Positions 53,305 through 62,314 of a stretch of 64,000 nucleotides of DNA are shown one piece after another. Numbering within the stretch: the stretch's first letter is position 1; each line of letters opens with the position of its first letter. The stretch is from NCBI RefSeq assembly GCF_001546115.1, contig NZ_KQ955209.1, forward strand, positions 255,311-319,310, in the 5' to 3' direction. Made by a program: the position numbers and the translations under genes. The notes under the pieces were generated by a model. The model was not told the DNA's origin and searched no databases. It saw only the letters and a program-made list of their open reading frames with translations. Source of the stretch: Paracoccus aminovorans. Its GTDB lineage: Bacteria > Pseudomonadota > Alphaproteobacteria > Rhodobacterales > Rhodobacteraceae.

Positions 53305-54328
53305 GGCCGAAATCCTCATCACCATTCCCGAAGGTCTTTCCGACCGGCTTGATAAGGCGCTTGCGCTTTGCGCGCCAGAGCAGGCGGCGCTGTCGCGCTC
53401 GCGCTTGGCGAAACTGATCGCCGAAGGCGCGGTGCGCGGCCCTTCGGGGCCGGTGACGGACGGCAAGGCCCGGGCCGAGACCGGCGACTACCGCATCGAG
53501 ATCGGCGCCCCCGAGGCCCTGGACGCGCTGCCCGAGGCGATCCCGCTGAGCATCGCCTATGAGGACACGGACCTGATCGTGGTCGACAAGCCCGCCGGCA
53601 TGGTGGTGCATCCGGCGCCGGGCAGCCCCTCGGGCACGCTGGTCAATGCGCTGCTGCACCATTGCGCGGACAGCCTCTCGGGCATCGGCGGCGCGGCCCG
53701 GCCCGGGATCGTGCACCGCATCGACAAGGAAACCTCGGGCCTCCTGGTCGTGGCCAAGACCGACCGCGCGCATCAGGGCCTGGCGCGGCAATTCGCCGAC
53801 CATTCGGCGCATCGGCGCTATTTGGCGCTGGCGCATGGCGCGATCGACCCGGCCGATGCGCGGCTGCGCGGCCTGCCCGGCATTGCCTTCGAACCGGGCG
53901 GCGTGTTGCGCATCACCACGCTGCTGGGCCGGCACCCGACCGACCGGCAGCGCCAGGCGGTCAGCTTCCAGAACGGCCGCCATGCGGTGACGCGGGCGCG
54001 GCTGATCGAGACCTTCGGCACGCCGCCCGCGGTGATGCTGGTGGAATGCCGGCTGGAGACCGGCCGCACCCATCAAATCCGCGTGCATATGGCGCATGCC
54101 GGGCTGGGGCTGGTCGGCGATCCGGTCTATGGTGGCGCGAGACGCGCCTCGGCCCGGGCGCTCGGGCCCGACCTTGCCGCGGCCGTCGCGGCCTTTCCCC
54201 GCCAGGCGCTGCATGCGGCCGAGCTGGGCTTCGACCATCCGGTCAGCGGCGAATCGCTGGCCTTCTCCAGCCCGGTGCCGCCCGACATGGCCGGCCTTCT
54301 GGAAAAACTGCGCGGGCGGACCGCATGA
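53303..54328 (+). CDS. rluD: RluD-family 23S rRNA pseudouridine synthase
   Basis: A 341-residue RluA/RluD-type enzyme. It has an N-terminal S4-like RNA-binding part (DRLDKALALCA, SRSRLAKLIAEGAVR) and a catalytic domain: IVVDKPAGMVVHPAPG, the catalytic Asp in VHRIDKETSGLLVVAKT, and TGRTHQIRVHMAHAG. By family rule RluD modifies the helix 69 loop; other specificities cannot be ruled out. Located 66 bases upstream of rpoH. Confidence 0.93.
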   Translation: MAEILITIPEGLSDRLDKALALCAPEQAALSRSRLAKLIAEGAVRGPSGPVTDGKARAETGDYRIEIGAPEALDALPEAIPLSIAYEDTDLIVVDKPAGMVVHPAPGSPSGTLVNALLHHCADSLSGIGGAARPGIVHRIDKETSGLLVVAKTDRAHQGLARQFADHSAHRRYLALAHGAIDPADARLRGLPGIAFEPGGVLRITTLLGRHPTDRQRQAVSFQNGRHAVTRARLIETFGTPPAVMLVECRLETGRTHQIRVHMAHAGLGLVGDPVYGGARRASARALGPDLAAAVAAFPRQALHAAELGFDHPVSGESLAFSSPVPPDMAGLLEKLRGRTA

Positions 54329-54394
54329 CGGAACCCGCCCCGGGATGATAGCGTTCACAAAGGCCCGCGACCGCGCGGGACAGGGAATTTTCAG

Positions 54395-55300
54395 ATGGCG
54401 AACTATACCCAGCTTCCGGCACCCAGCCCCGAACAGGGCCTGAACCGCTACCTGCAGGAGATCCGCAAGTTTCCCCTGCTGGAGCCGGAGGAGGAATACA
54501 TGCTGGCCAAGCGCTGGACGGATCACGAGGATCCCGAGGCGGCGCAGAAGCTGGTCACCTCACACCTGCGGCTGGCCGCCAAGATCGCCATGGGCTATCG
54601 CGGCTATGGCCTGCCCCAGGCCGAGGTGATTTCCGAGGCGAACGTTGGCCTGATGCAGGCGGTCAAGCGATTCGACCCGGAAAAGGGTTTCCGACTGGCC
54701 ACTTACGCGATGTGGTGGATCCGCGCCTCGATCCAGGAATATATCCTGCGGTCCTGGTCGCTGGTGAAGATGGGCACGACGAGCGCGCAGAAGAAGCTGT
54801 TCTTCAACCTGCGCAAGGCCAAGTCCAAGCTGGGCGCGCTGGAAGAGGGCGACCTCCGGCCGGAAAACGTCGCCCAGATCGCGCATGACCTGAACGTGTC
54901 GGAACAGGAAGTCATCGACATGAACCGCCGGCTGTCGGGGGGCGATGCCTCGCTGAACGCGACGGTGGGTTCGGGCGACGGCGAATCGACGGCGCAATGG
55001 CAGGACTGGCTCGAGGATGACAGCGCCAACCAGGCCGAGGCCTTTGCCGAGGCCGACGAGATGTCGGCGCGGCGCGAGATGCTGATCGCCGCCATGGACG
55101 TCCTGAACGACCGCGAGAAGGACATCCTGATGGAGCGGCGCCTGCGCGACGACCCGATGACGCTCGAGGATCTGTCGACGCGCTACGACGTCTCGCGCGA
55201 GCGGATCCGCCAGATCGAGGTGCGGGCCTTCGAAAAGCTGCAAAATCGCATCCGCGAACTGGCGCGCGAGCGGGGCATGGCGGTGCCTTCCGCGCTCTGA
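54395..55300 (+). CDS. rpoH: RNA polymerase sigma-32 factor (heat shock)
   Basis: A 301-residue alternative sigma factor. Region 2 has LVTSHLRLAAKIAMGYRGYGLPQAEVISEANVGLMQAVKRFDPEKGFRLATYAMWWIRASIQEYI (region near residues 53-118); the RpoH-box is in SAQKKLFFNLRKAKS; region 4 has TLEDLSTRYDVSRERIRQIEVRAFEKL. In this group rpoH copies serve heat shock and photo-oxidative stress, so which copy this is remains open. Hsp20 at 43396 is a plausible target. The start ATG is 54395. Confidence 0.96.
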   Translation: MANYTQLPAPSPEQGLNRYLQEIRKFPLLEPEEEYMLAKRWTDHEDPEAAQKLVTSHLRLAAKIAMGYRGYGLPQAEVISEANVGLMQAVKRFDPEKGFRLATYAMWWIRASIQEYILRSWSLVKMGTTSAQKKLFFNLRKAKSKLGALEEGDLRPENVAQIAHDLNVSEQEVIDMNRRLSGGDASLNATVGSGDGESTAQWQDWLEDDSANQAEAFAEADEMSARREMLIAAMDVLNDREKDILMERRLRDDPMTLEDLSTRYDVSRERIRQIEVRAFEKLQNRIRELARERGMAVPSAL

Positions 55301-55446
55301 TGGCCCTCGGGGCTGCGCCGGGCCCGGCGCGGACCGCCGGATCGCCGCTGCCAAGGCGGGGTTGGTTTTCGTCGCAAGCCGACCTCGGCCCTTCCGCGCA
55401 TTCCCCCTCTGGCGCCGGGCGGGAATTTCCTTGAAAAGCGGGGCCG

Positions 55447-55474
55447 TTGACCGGCGCCGGGCTTGGCTTATGGT
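55447..55474 (+). promoter_or_regulatory. housekeeping-type promoter
   Basis: TTGACC (55447-55452) and TATGGT (55469-55474) with a 16-bp spacer fit a sigma-70 type promoter for the gene starting at 55508, leaving a leader of roughly 27 bases. Confidence 0.55.
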
Positions 55475-55507
55475 CGGGACAGGGCAGCGGAGGCCGATGG
55501 CGCAGGA

Positions 55508-56527
55508 ATGACAGCGCTGAACCAATATCAACGGCTCGAGGCCGCCGGCATCTGGCGCGAAACGCCCAAGGCGCAATTGCGTGATGTCATCGTCTCGTTC
55601 GGCGACGCGACGCTGGTGCTGACCGATCCGCGGTCCGAGGTGCCGCTGACGCATTGGTCGCTGCCGGCGGTGACCCGGCTCAACCCGGGCAAGATGCCGG
55701 CGCGCTATGCGCCCGGCGGGCCCGAGGCCGGCGAGGAGCTGGAGATCGAGGACGAGCTGATGATCTCGGCTATCTCGAAGGTGCATCGCGCCATCGAGGC
55801 CAGCAAGCCGCATCCCGGGCGCCTGCGCGGCGGGCTGATGCTGGGCGCGGCGGCGGTGATGGCGGTCCTGGCCTTGTTCTGGGTGCCGCCGGCGCTGGTG
55901 CGCCACGCCGCCGACATCGCGCCCCCGGCGCAGCGCGCCGAGATCGGGCGGCTGATCCTGGCCGAGATCGCCAAGACCACCGGCAGCCCCTGCTCGCGCC
56001 CCGCCGGCGACATGGTGCGCCAGAAGCTGGCGACGCGGCTGATCGGCCCGGATGCCGAGATTGCCGTGGTTCCCGCCACGCTGCGCGGCGCCCTGCGCCT
56101 GCCGGGCCCGATCACGGTGATCGGCGAAGACCTGATCGAGGGCCAGCTGTCGCCCGAGGTCGCCGCCGGCCATGTCCTGGCCGCCCAGGCGGCGGCGGTC
56201 ACGAACGACCCGATGCTGGCGGCGCTGCGCTATGCCGGGCCACGCGCCACCTTCCACCTGCTGACCGCGGGGACGCTGCCGGGCAAGGCGCTGTCCGGCT
56301 ATGGCGAGAAGCTGCTGGCCGATGCCGTGCCGCGGCCCGACGACGAGCAGCTTCTGGCCTATTTCACCCGCGCCGGCATTTCCAGCGAGCCCTATGCCCG
56401 GTCGCTGGACCCGACCGGCGAGGCGGTGCTGGGGCTGATCGAAGCCGACCCGTTCCGCACCGCGATCCCGAAGCCGGTGCTGAGCGACCGCGAATGGATC
56501 GCCCTGCAAGAGATCTGCGACCAATGA
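55508..56527 (+). CDS. unrecognised membrane-anchored protein
   Basis: A 339-residue protein. The N-terminal 95 residues look cytoplasmic (LRDVIVSFGDATLVLTDPRSEVPLTHWSLPAV). One helix follows (LMLGAAAVMAVLALFWVPPAL, about residues 109-129) and the C-terminal 210 residues would face the periplasm (TTGSPCSRPAGDMVRQKLATRL, GPITVIGEDLIEGQLSPEVAAGHVLAAQ). The second part recalls the HExxH-region surroundings of M48-type peptidases, but no zinc motif was seen. Start ATG 55508 follows GGCGCAGGA. It seems conserved in this family of bacteria; function unknown. Convergent with the SPOR gene. Confidence 0.78.
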   Translation: MTALNQYQRLEAAGIWRETPKAQLRDVIVSFGDATLVLTDPRSEVPLTHWSLPAVTRLNPGKMPARYAPGGPEAGEELEIEDELMISAISKVHRAIEASKPHPGRLRGGLMLGAAAVMAVLALFWVPPALVRHAADIAPPAQRAEIGRLILAEIAKTTGSPCSRPAGDMVRQKLATRLIGPDAEIAVVPATLRGALRLPGPITVIGEDLIEGQLSPEVAAGHVLAAQAAAVTNDPMLAALRYAGPRATFHLLTAGTLPGKALSGYGEKLLADAVPRPDDEQLLAYFTRAGISSEPYARSLDPTGEAVLGLIEADPFRTAIPKPVLSDREWIALQEICDQ

Positions 56528-56531
56528 CGAC

Positions 56532-57641
56532 TCAGCGCGGGAAGGCATCGCGATAGCCGGCGCGGCGGATGGCGTTCAGCGCGCGCACGATGCCCTCGCG
56601 GTCGTCGAAGGGGCCGGCCATGATGAATTGCACCTCGCGCCCGTTCACGCGGTCCTTGCCGCGCAGGACCGGATAGCCCAGGCCCGCCACGCGCTGCACC
56701 GCCCGATCCGCATTGCCGGGATCGGCGAAGGTGCCAAGCTGCACATAGCGGGCGCCGGCCGGGATCGTGCCGAGCGCGGGCGCGGCGGCTTTGTCGGGTG
56801 TCGCGACCGGCCCCTGGGGCTTGGCAACCGCCGGCTTGCCGGGCACGGCAACAGGTCCAGCAGCGGGTCTTGCCGTCTGCGGAGTCCTTGGCTTCGGCGA
56901 GACGGCAGCGATGCTTTCGGCCGCCACGGCTTTCTCGGTCGCCGGCTTTGCGCCCGGGACAGGCGCGGCGGCGGGCTTCGTATCCGCGGCCTTGCCGTCT
57001 GCGGCGGGCGTGTCGCCGGCGCTGCTGCCGATCGGGCGCGCAAAGCTTAGCCGCGACAGATCCGCCGGCGGCAGCGAGCCGCAATAGCCTTGCGACGGAT
57101 CGCTGCCCAGCCCCGTCGCGCCGGCCTTGCCGTCATAGCCCAGCAGTTCGCACAGGCGCAGGTTCGGCTTCAGCCCGCCACCCATGTCCTGGCGCAGCGC
57201 CGGTGCGGCCGCGACCGCGGCCTGCAACGCATCGGCCGGGCCCGAGGCTGCGGGCTCCAGCCCCAGGTCGGGCAGCTTTTCCATCGGCTGCGGATCGCCC
57301 GCAAGCTCACCGGGGCGCATATTGGTCAGCACGGTCTGCGACAGCGCCTCGGACAGCAGCTCGGCCCGGCTGCGCCCGGCATTGGGATCCAGCGCCCGCA
57401 GCCGGGGCTTGCCGTCCAAGCCCCGCGCGGACAGCGTCGGCGGATAGCCGCAGATCGGCGTGCCATCGCGCGAGACGCGCGCCTGCCAGCCGCCATCCTC
57501 GCCCCGCAGGAAGACGCAGCCCTTGCTGTCGATATATTGCCGGGCAAAGAAATCGGCCGGAGGCGTCTCGGCCGGGCGCGGATCCTGCGCCAAGGCCAGC
57601 CCAGGGGCCAAGACCAGCATCACCCGCAGCATCCAAAGCAT
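56532..57641 (-). CDS. secreted SPOR-domain protein
   Basis: A 369-residue protein. Signal peptide MLRVMLVLAPGLALAQ, a central part with four cysteines (KGCVFLRGEDGG, PICGYPPT, LRLCELLGYDG, QGYCGSLPPADL), an Ala/Pro/Lys-rich linker (about residues 215-290) and a C-terminal SPOR domain (RYVQLGTFADPGNADRAVQRVAGLGYPVLRG and PFDDREGIVRALNAIRRAGY as regions). SPOR domains bind denuded septal peptidoglycan, so a role in division or envelope is likely. Confidence 0.9.
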   Translation of the reverse strand: MLWMLRVMLVLAPGLALAQDPRPAETPPADFFARQYIDSKGCVFLRGEDGGWQARVSRDGTPICGYPPTLSARGLDGKPRLRALDPNAGRSRAELLSEALSQTVLTNMRPGELAGDPQPMEKLPDLGLEPAASGPADALQAAVAAAPALRQDMGGGLKPNLRLCELLGYDGKAGATGLGSDPSQGYCGSLPPADLSRLSFARPIGSSAGDTPAADGKAADTKPAAAPVPGAKPATEKAVAAESIAAVSPKPRTPQTARPAAGPVAVPGKPAVAKPQGPVATPDKAAAPALGTIPAGARYVQLGTFADPGNADRAVQRVAGLGYPVLRGKDRVNGREVQFIMAGPFDDREGIVRALNAIRRAGYRDAFPR

Positions 57642-57712
57642 CGTCCCATCCCCGAATCGGCCCTTTGGGACGGTGATAGGACGAAAGCCTTGAACAACCG
57701 GTTAACGCCGGC

Positions 57713-58345
57713 CTATTTCGTGCCGAACATGCGGTCGCCGGCGTCGCCCAGGCCGGGGACGATATAGCCGTGATCGTCCAGCCGCTCGTCCAGCGCCGCG
57801 GTAAAGATCGGCACGTCGGGATGGGCGCCGCGCATCCGCTCCACCCCCTCGGGCGCGGCCAGAAGGCATAGGAATCGCAGGTTTTTCGCCCCGCGCTCCT
57901 TGAGCATGTCGATGGCCGCGACCGAGCTGTTTCCGGTGGCCAGCATCGGGTCGACGACGATGGTCATGCGCGCGTCGAGTTCCTTCGGGACCTTGCAGTA
58001 ATATTCGACCGGGCGCAGCGTCTCGGGGTCGCGGTAGAGGCCGACGAAGCCGACGCGGGCGCCCGGGATCAGCTCGAGGATGCCGTCCAGAAGCCCGTTC
58101 CCGGCCCGCAGGATCGAGATCAGCGCCAGCTTCTTGCCCTCGAGCGTGGGCGCCCGCATCTCGCAGAGCGGCGTCTCGATGGTGATCTCGGTCAGTTCCA
58201 GTTCGCGCGTGACCTCATAGGCCAGCAGCAGGCTGATCTCGCGCAGCAGGCGACGGAAGCCGGCGGTCGAGACGTCCTTCTGGCGCATGATGGTCAGCTT
58301 GTGCTGGACCAGGGGGTGATCCACGATGGTCAGATGCTGGCTCAT
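57713..58345 (-). CDS. upp: uracil phosphoribosyltransferase
   Basis: A 210-residue enzyme that turns uracil and PRPP into UMP. Key segments: [35 protein letters not shown], the PRPP site [19 protein letters not shown] and the C-terminal uracil-binding [24 protein letters not shown] (region). Last gene of cdd-deoA-deoB-add-upp; its ATG overlaps the add stop (ATGA). Confidence 0.97.
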   Translation of the reverse strand: MSQHLTIVDHPLVQHKLTIMRQKDVSTAGFRRLLREISLLLAYEVTRELELTEITIETPLCEMRAPTLEGKKLALISILRAGNGLLDGILELIPGARVGFVGLYRDPETLRPVEYYCKVPKELDARMTIVVDPMLATGNSSVAAIDMLKERGAKNLRFLCLLAAPEGVERMRGAHPDVPIFTAALDERLDDHGYIVPGLGDAGDRMFGTK

Positions 58346-59310
58346 GTCAGTTCCTTTCGCAGGCGTGTCTTGGTGGTCTCGTCACAAAAGGCCGCGTCCA
58401 CGGCCCAGAGGTTCATCTGGCGGAATTCGGCCTCGGCCCAGCCGAAAGCATCGGCAAGCCGCTGATATTCATGGGACAAGCTGGTGTGGAAGAACGGCGG
58501 ATCGTCGGTCGAGACGGTGACGCGCACGCCCGCATCGGCCAGCCGGGCGATGGGATGCGCCGACCAGGACGGCACCAGGCCAAGCGCGACATTCGAGCCG
58601 GGGCAGATCTCCAGCGTCACGCCGCCTTCGGCCAGGTCGCGGACCAGAGCCGCGTCCTCGACGGCGCGGATGCCGTGGCCGATGCGGCTGACGCCAAGGC
58701 TCAGCGCATCGCGCACCGACTGCGGGCCGCGCCATTCGCCGGCATGCGCGGTCAGGCCCAGCCCGGCCTCGCGCGCGCAGTCGAAGGACCAGGCGAAATC
58801 CGGCAGTTCGCCCGCATCCTCGGCGCCGCCGATGCCGAAACCGGTGACCCAGCCGCCCGAAGTCTCGGCCGCGCAAAGCGCGGTCTTGCGCGCACGCTCG
58901 GGGCCGAAATGCCGGATCGCGGTCAGGATGGCGCGGCTGGAGATGCCGCCCTGTTCGGCGCTTTCCGCGACCTCCTGCATCGCCGCCAGATAGTCGCGCC
59001 AGGCCGAAAGCTCGGCCCCGCCGCAGAACGCGGGCGAGACGAAAAGCTCGACATGGATCGCGCCCTGCTCGGCGCATTCCGCCAGCACCTCGGCGAGCAG
59101 CCGGGCATAGTCGCGCGGGCTGGTCAGGACCGAGGTCGCGGCCTCATAGACGCGCAGGAACTCCCTGAAATCGCGATAGGCATAGGCGCCGCGCTCGTCA
59201 AAGATGCCGCCGATGTCCTGGTGCTTTTCCGCAGCCAGCGCGCGGATGAAGGCCGGCGGCGCGGCGCCCTCCAGATGCAGATGCAGTTCGATCTTCTTCA
59301 GCGACCTCAC
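58342..59310 (-). CDS. add: adenosine deaminase
   Basis: A 322-residue zinc enzyme that makes inosine from adenosine. Metal and active residues: [14 protein letters not shown] (His-x-His), [22 protein letters not shown] and the [11 protein letters not shown] motif. Start is GTG 59308-59310, inside GTGA with the deoB stop. Slightly shorter than E. coli Add but complete. Confidence 0.94.
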   Translation of the reverse strand: MRSLKKIELHLHLEGAAPPAFIRALAAEKHQDIGGIFDERGAYAYRDFREFLRVYEAATSVLTSPRDYARLLAEVLAECAEQGAIHVELFVSPAFCGGAELSAWRDYLAAMQEVAESAEQGGISSRAILTAIRHFGPERARKTALCAAETSGGWVTGFGIGGAEDAGELPDFAWSFDCAREAGLGLTAHAGEWRGPQSVRDALSLGVSRIGHGIRAVEDAALVRDLAEGGVTLEICPGSNVALGLVPSWSAHPIARLADAGVRVTVSTDDPPFFHTSLSHEYQRLADAFGWAEAEFRQMNLWAVDAAFCDETTKTRLRKELT

Positions 59311-60500
59311 AGGAACGACCTCCCCGGCCCGACCGACCCCAGGCCCAGATGCGCGGCGACCGAGGCGCCGATGTCGGTGAAACCCACCTGCCCCACGGCG
59401 CGCGGGCCGTAGCCCCAGCCCAGCACCGGCACGCGCTCGCGCGTGTGGTCGGTGCCGCGCCAGGTCGGGTCGTTGCCATGGTCGGCGGTGAAGATCGCCA
59501 GATCCCCCGGTTGCAGCCGCGCGATCAGGGCGCCGGCCACGCCGTCGAACCATTCCAGCGCCCGGGCATAGCCCTCGACATCGCGGCGATGGCCGTAATT
59601 CGTGTCGAATTCGACGAAATTGGCGAAGGTCAGGCTGCCCGGCTCGGCCTCCTCGCCCAGACGCAGAAGCTGGCCGGCCAGGTCGGCGTCGGATTTGCCC
59701 TTGTGCAGATGCGCGATGCCGCGATGCGAGAAGATGTCGCCGATCTTGCCCACGGCATGGGTGACGCGGCCCGCCTCATGCGCCGCGTCCAGGATGGTCC
59801 GGCCGGGGGGCGCGATGGCGAAGTCGCGGCGGTTGGGGGTGCGGGCAAAGCTGCCCTCGGCGCCCAGGAAAGGCCGGGCGATGACCCGGCCGACACGCAT
59901 CGGATGCGCCATCTCGGCCACGTCCTGGCAGAGCCGCAGCAGCCGGTCGAGGCCGAAGGCCTGTTCATGCGCGGCGATCTGGATCACGCTGTCGACCGAG
60001 GTATAGCAGATCGGCCAGCCGGTCCGCAGATGCTCGGCCCCGAGCCGGGCGATGATCTCGGTCCCCGAGGCATGTTCGTCGCCAAGGATGCCCTCGGTGC
60101 CCGCAGCCTGGGCGAGGCGGGCGCTGAGTTCCGGCGGAAAGGCCGGGCGGGTATCGGGGAAATAATGCCAGTCCCAGGGCACCGGCACGCCGGCGATCTC
60201 CCAATGGCCCGAGGGCGTGTCCTTGCCGCGCGACACCTCGGTCGCCGCCCCCCAGAGCCCCTGCGGCTCGGCCCCGAGCCCCGGCGCCTCGAGCCCCGAG
60301 GCCAGCCGGATCGCCGCCCCCAGCCCCAGCGCGTCCAGATGCGGCATGGCAAGGCCCCGCGCCTGGGCGATATGGCCGATGGTATTGGCGCCGGTATCGG
60401 GCAGTTTCTCGTTGAAATACTGCGCGGCATCGGGGGCGCCGCCGATGCCGGCGGAATCCATCACGATCAGAAAGGCGCGCCGCTGGTCTTGCCGGCTCAT
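59307..60500 (-). CDS. deoB: phosphopentomutase
   Basis: A 397-residue alkaline-phosphatase-superfamily mutase that interconverts (deoxy)ribose 1- and 5-phosphate. Conserved: FLIVMDSAGIGGAPDA with the metal-binding Asp, the phosphorylated Thr region GANTIGHIAQA and GKDTPSGHWEIAGV, and the late TADHGNDPTWRGTDHTRERVPVL. The start ATG 60498-60500 overlaps the deoA stop (ATGA). Confidence 0.96.
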   Translation of the reverse strand: MSRQDQRRAFLIVMDSAGIGGAPDAAQYFNEKLPDTGANTIGHIAQARGLAMPHLDALGLGAAIRLASGLEAPGLGAEPQGLWGAATEVSRGKDTPSGHWEIAGVPVPWDWHYFPDTRPAFPPELSARLAQAAGTEGILGDEHASGTEIIARLGAEHLRTGWPICYTSVDSVIQIAAHEQAFGLDRLLRLCQDVAEMAHPMRVGRVIARPFLGAEGSFARTPNRRDFAIAPPGRTILDAAHEAGRVTHAVGKIGDIFSHRGIAHLHKGKSDADLAGQLLRLGEEAEPGSLTFANFVEFDTNYGHRRDVEGYARALEWFDGVAGALIARLQPGDLAIFTADHGNDPTWRGTDHTRERVPVLGWGYGPRAVGQVGFTDIGASVAAHLGLGSVGPGRSFL

Positions 60501-61774
60501 GGGACCTCGCATCGGATCAGGGGGCCGGGGTCGGGTCCGTCGCCCAGCAGATAGGCCGATTGCACCGTGGCGATGGCGGCCTCGGCCGCGGCCTCGGTCG
60601 CAGCGTGCACCAGCGCCAGCGGGCGGTCGGGACCGGCCTCCTGCCCGATCCGCAAGAGCTGCGCAAGCCCCACGCGCGGGTCGATGCGGTCGCGCGCATG
60701 CAGCCGCCCGCCGCCCAGGGCGACGACGACATGCCCCAGCGCCTCGGTGTCGATGGCGGCGACGCGGCCACGGCCGGGCACCGGGCGGATGACCGGCGCC
60801 GGCGGCAGGTGGCGGTCGGGGGCTTCCAGCAGATCCACCGGCCCGCCCTGCGCCGCGACCATGCGGGCGAAACGCTCGGCCGCCGCGCCGCTGTCCAGGG
60901 CCGCCGCGGCACCCGCGCGCCCCGCCAGGCCCAGGCAGGCCTCGGAGAGCGCCAGCGACAGGTCGCGCAAGGGGCCCGGGGCGCCCTTCAGCACGGCGAT
61001 GGCTTCGCGCAGCTCCAGCGCGTTGCCGGCGGCGGGGGCCAGCGGCTGGTCCATGTCGGTGACATAGGCCCGGACCGCGCAACCCGCGCCGCGCGCCACT
61101 TCGACCAGCGCGCGCGCCAGCCCCAAGGCCGCCTCGGGGCTGTGCAGGAAGGCGCCCGAGCCCTGCTTGACGTCCAGCACCAGCCCGTCGAGCCCCGCCG
61201 CCAGCTTCTTGGACAGGATCGAGGCCACGATCAGATCGACCGAGCCCACCGTCGCGCTTTCGTCGCGGATCGCGTAAAGCCGCGCGTCGGCCGGCGCCAG
61301 GTCGGGCCCCGCCGCGACGATGGCGCAGCCCACCTGCCCGACCACGGCGCGGAAATCGGCTTCATCTAGGGCACAGCGAAAGCCGGGGATCGCCTCCAGC
61401 TTGTCCAGCGTGCCGCCGGTATGGCCCAGGCCCCGCCCCGAGATCATCGGCACATAGCCGCCGCAGGCCGCGACCAGCGGCGCCAGCACCAGGCTGACCG
61501 TGTCGCCGATGCCGCCGGTCGAATGCTTGTCCAGCACCGGCCCCGGCAGATCCCAGCGCAGGACGTGGCCGGAATCGCGCATGGCGCGGGTGAGCGCCAC
61601 CCGGCCCGCGCCGTCGAGCCCACGCAGCAACACCGCCATGGCGAATGCCGCCGCCTGCGCGTCGCTGACCGATCCGTCGGCCAGACCCTGCGCCATCAGC
61701 GTGGCGCCGGCCGGGTCCAGCCCCTGGCCGTCGCGGACCCGGGCAATCACCGGACGCGGATCGGCTGGCGTCAT
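60497..61774 (-). CDS. deoA: thymidine phosphorylase
   Basis: A 425-residue pyrimidine nucleoside phosphorylase. Marks: LDKHSTGGIGDTVSLVLAP, the phosphate and base contacts SGRGLGHTGGTLDKLEAIPG, and SILSKKLAAGLDGLVLDVKQGSGAF. Produces deoxyribose 1-phosphate for DeoB. ATG 61772-61774 overlaps the cdd stop (ATGA). Confidence 0.96.
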   Translation of the reverse strand: MTPADPRPVIARVRDGQGLDPAGATLMAQGLADGSVSDAQAAAFAMAVLLRGLDGAGRVALTRAMRDSGHVLRWDLPGPVLDKHSTGGIGDTVSLVLAPLVAACGGYVPMISGRGLGHTGGTLDKLEAIPGFRCALDEADFRAVVGQVGCAIVAAGPDLAPADARLYAIRDESATVGSVDLIVASILSKKLAAGLDGLVLDVKQGSGAFLHSPEAALGLARALVEVARGAGCAVRAYVTDMDQPLAPAAGNALELREAIAVLKGAPGPLRDLSLALSEACLGLAGRAGAAAALDSGAAAERFARMVAAQGGPVDLLEAPDRHLPPAPVIRPVPGRGRVAAIDTEALGHVVVALGGGRLHARDRIDPRVGLAQLLRIGQEAGPDRPLALVHAATEAAAEAAIATVQSAYLLGDGPDPGPLIRCEVP

Positions 61775-62166
61775 TCGTTGCCCGACATATGCGAGATGTC
61801 GAAGCGGCCGGGCAGCAATTCGCCGATGGTGGTGGCCAGCGTCCGGCCCGCGGTGGTCGCCAGCAGCACCGGCGTGTCGGCGCGGCCGAACTCGGCCAGT
61901 TTCTGCCGACAGCCGCCGCAAGGCGGCACCGGGCTGGGACTGTCGGCGATGACGGCGACCTCGACCAGCTCGGTTTCGCCGCTGGCGACCATCAGCGCGA
62001 TGGCGCCGGCCTCGGCGCAGGTGCCCTCGGGATAGGCCACGTTTTCCACGTTGCAGCCGTGATAGACCGTGCCCGAGGCGCCCCGCACCGCCGCGCCCAC
62101 CTTGAAATGCGAATAGGGCGCATAGGCGCGTTCTCGCACCGCCCGCGCCGCGTCCAGAAGCGTCAT
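61771..62166 (-). CDS. cdd: cytidine deaminase
   Basis: A 131-residue, homotetrameric-type deaminase that gives uridine or deoxyuridine. Zinc site: the CAEAGAI motif (Cys and catalytic Glu) and PPCGGCRQKLAEFG (two Cys). A start SHFKVGAAVRG and GCNVENVAYPEGT are typical. First gene of the salvage operon; GGCGGGGCAG precedes the ATG. Confidence 0.96.
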   Translation of the reverse strand: MTLLDAARAVRERAYAPYSHFKVGAAVRGASGTVYHGCNVENVAYPEGTCAEAGAIALMVASGETELVEVAVIADSPSPVPPCGGCRQKLAEFGRADTPVLLATTAGRTLATTIGELLPGRFDISHMSGNE

Positions 62167-62314
62167 CTGCCCCGCCTTTCGCCCAGTCCTCATTGCCTGC
62201 CGACACATTGCGCCCGCCCCCGGCACGATGCAAGTCCGCCGCGAAACACGGACCCCCTGTTCGGGGACGAAAAAATAGTTTAACGCTGAACCATCTTGAG
62301 AGGAGGGTCTGGCC

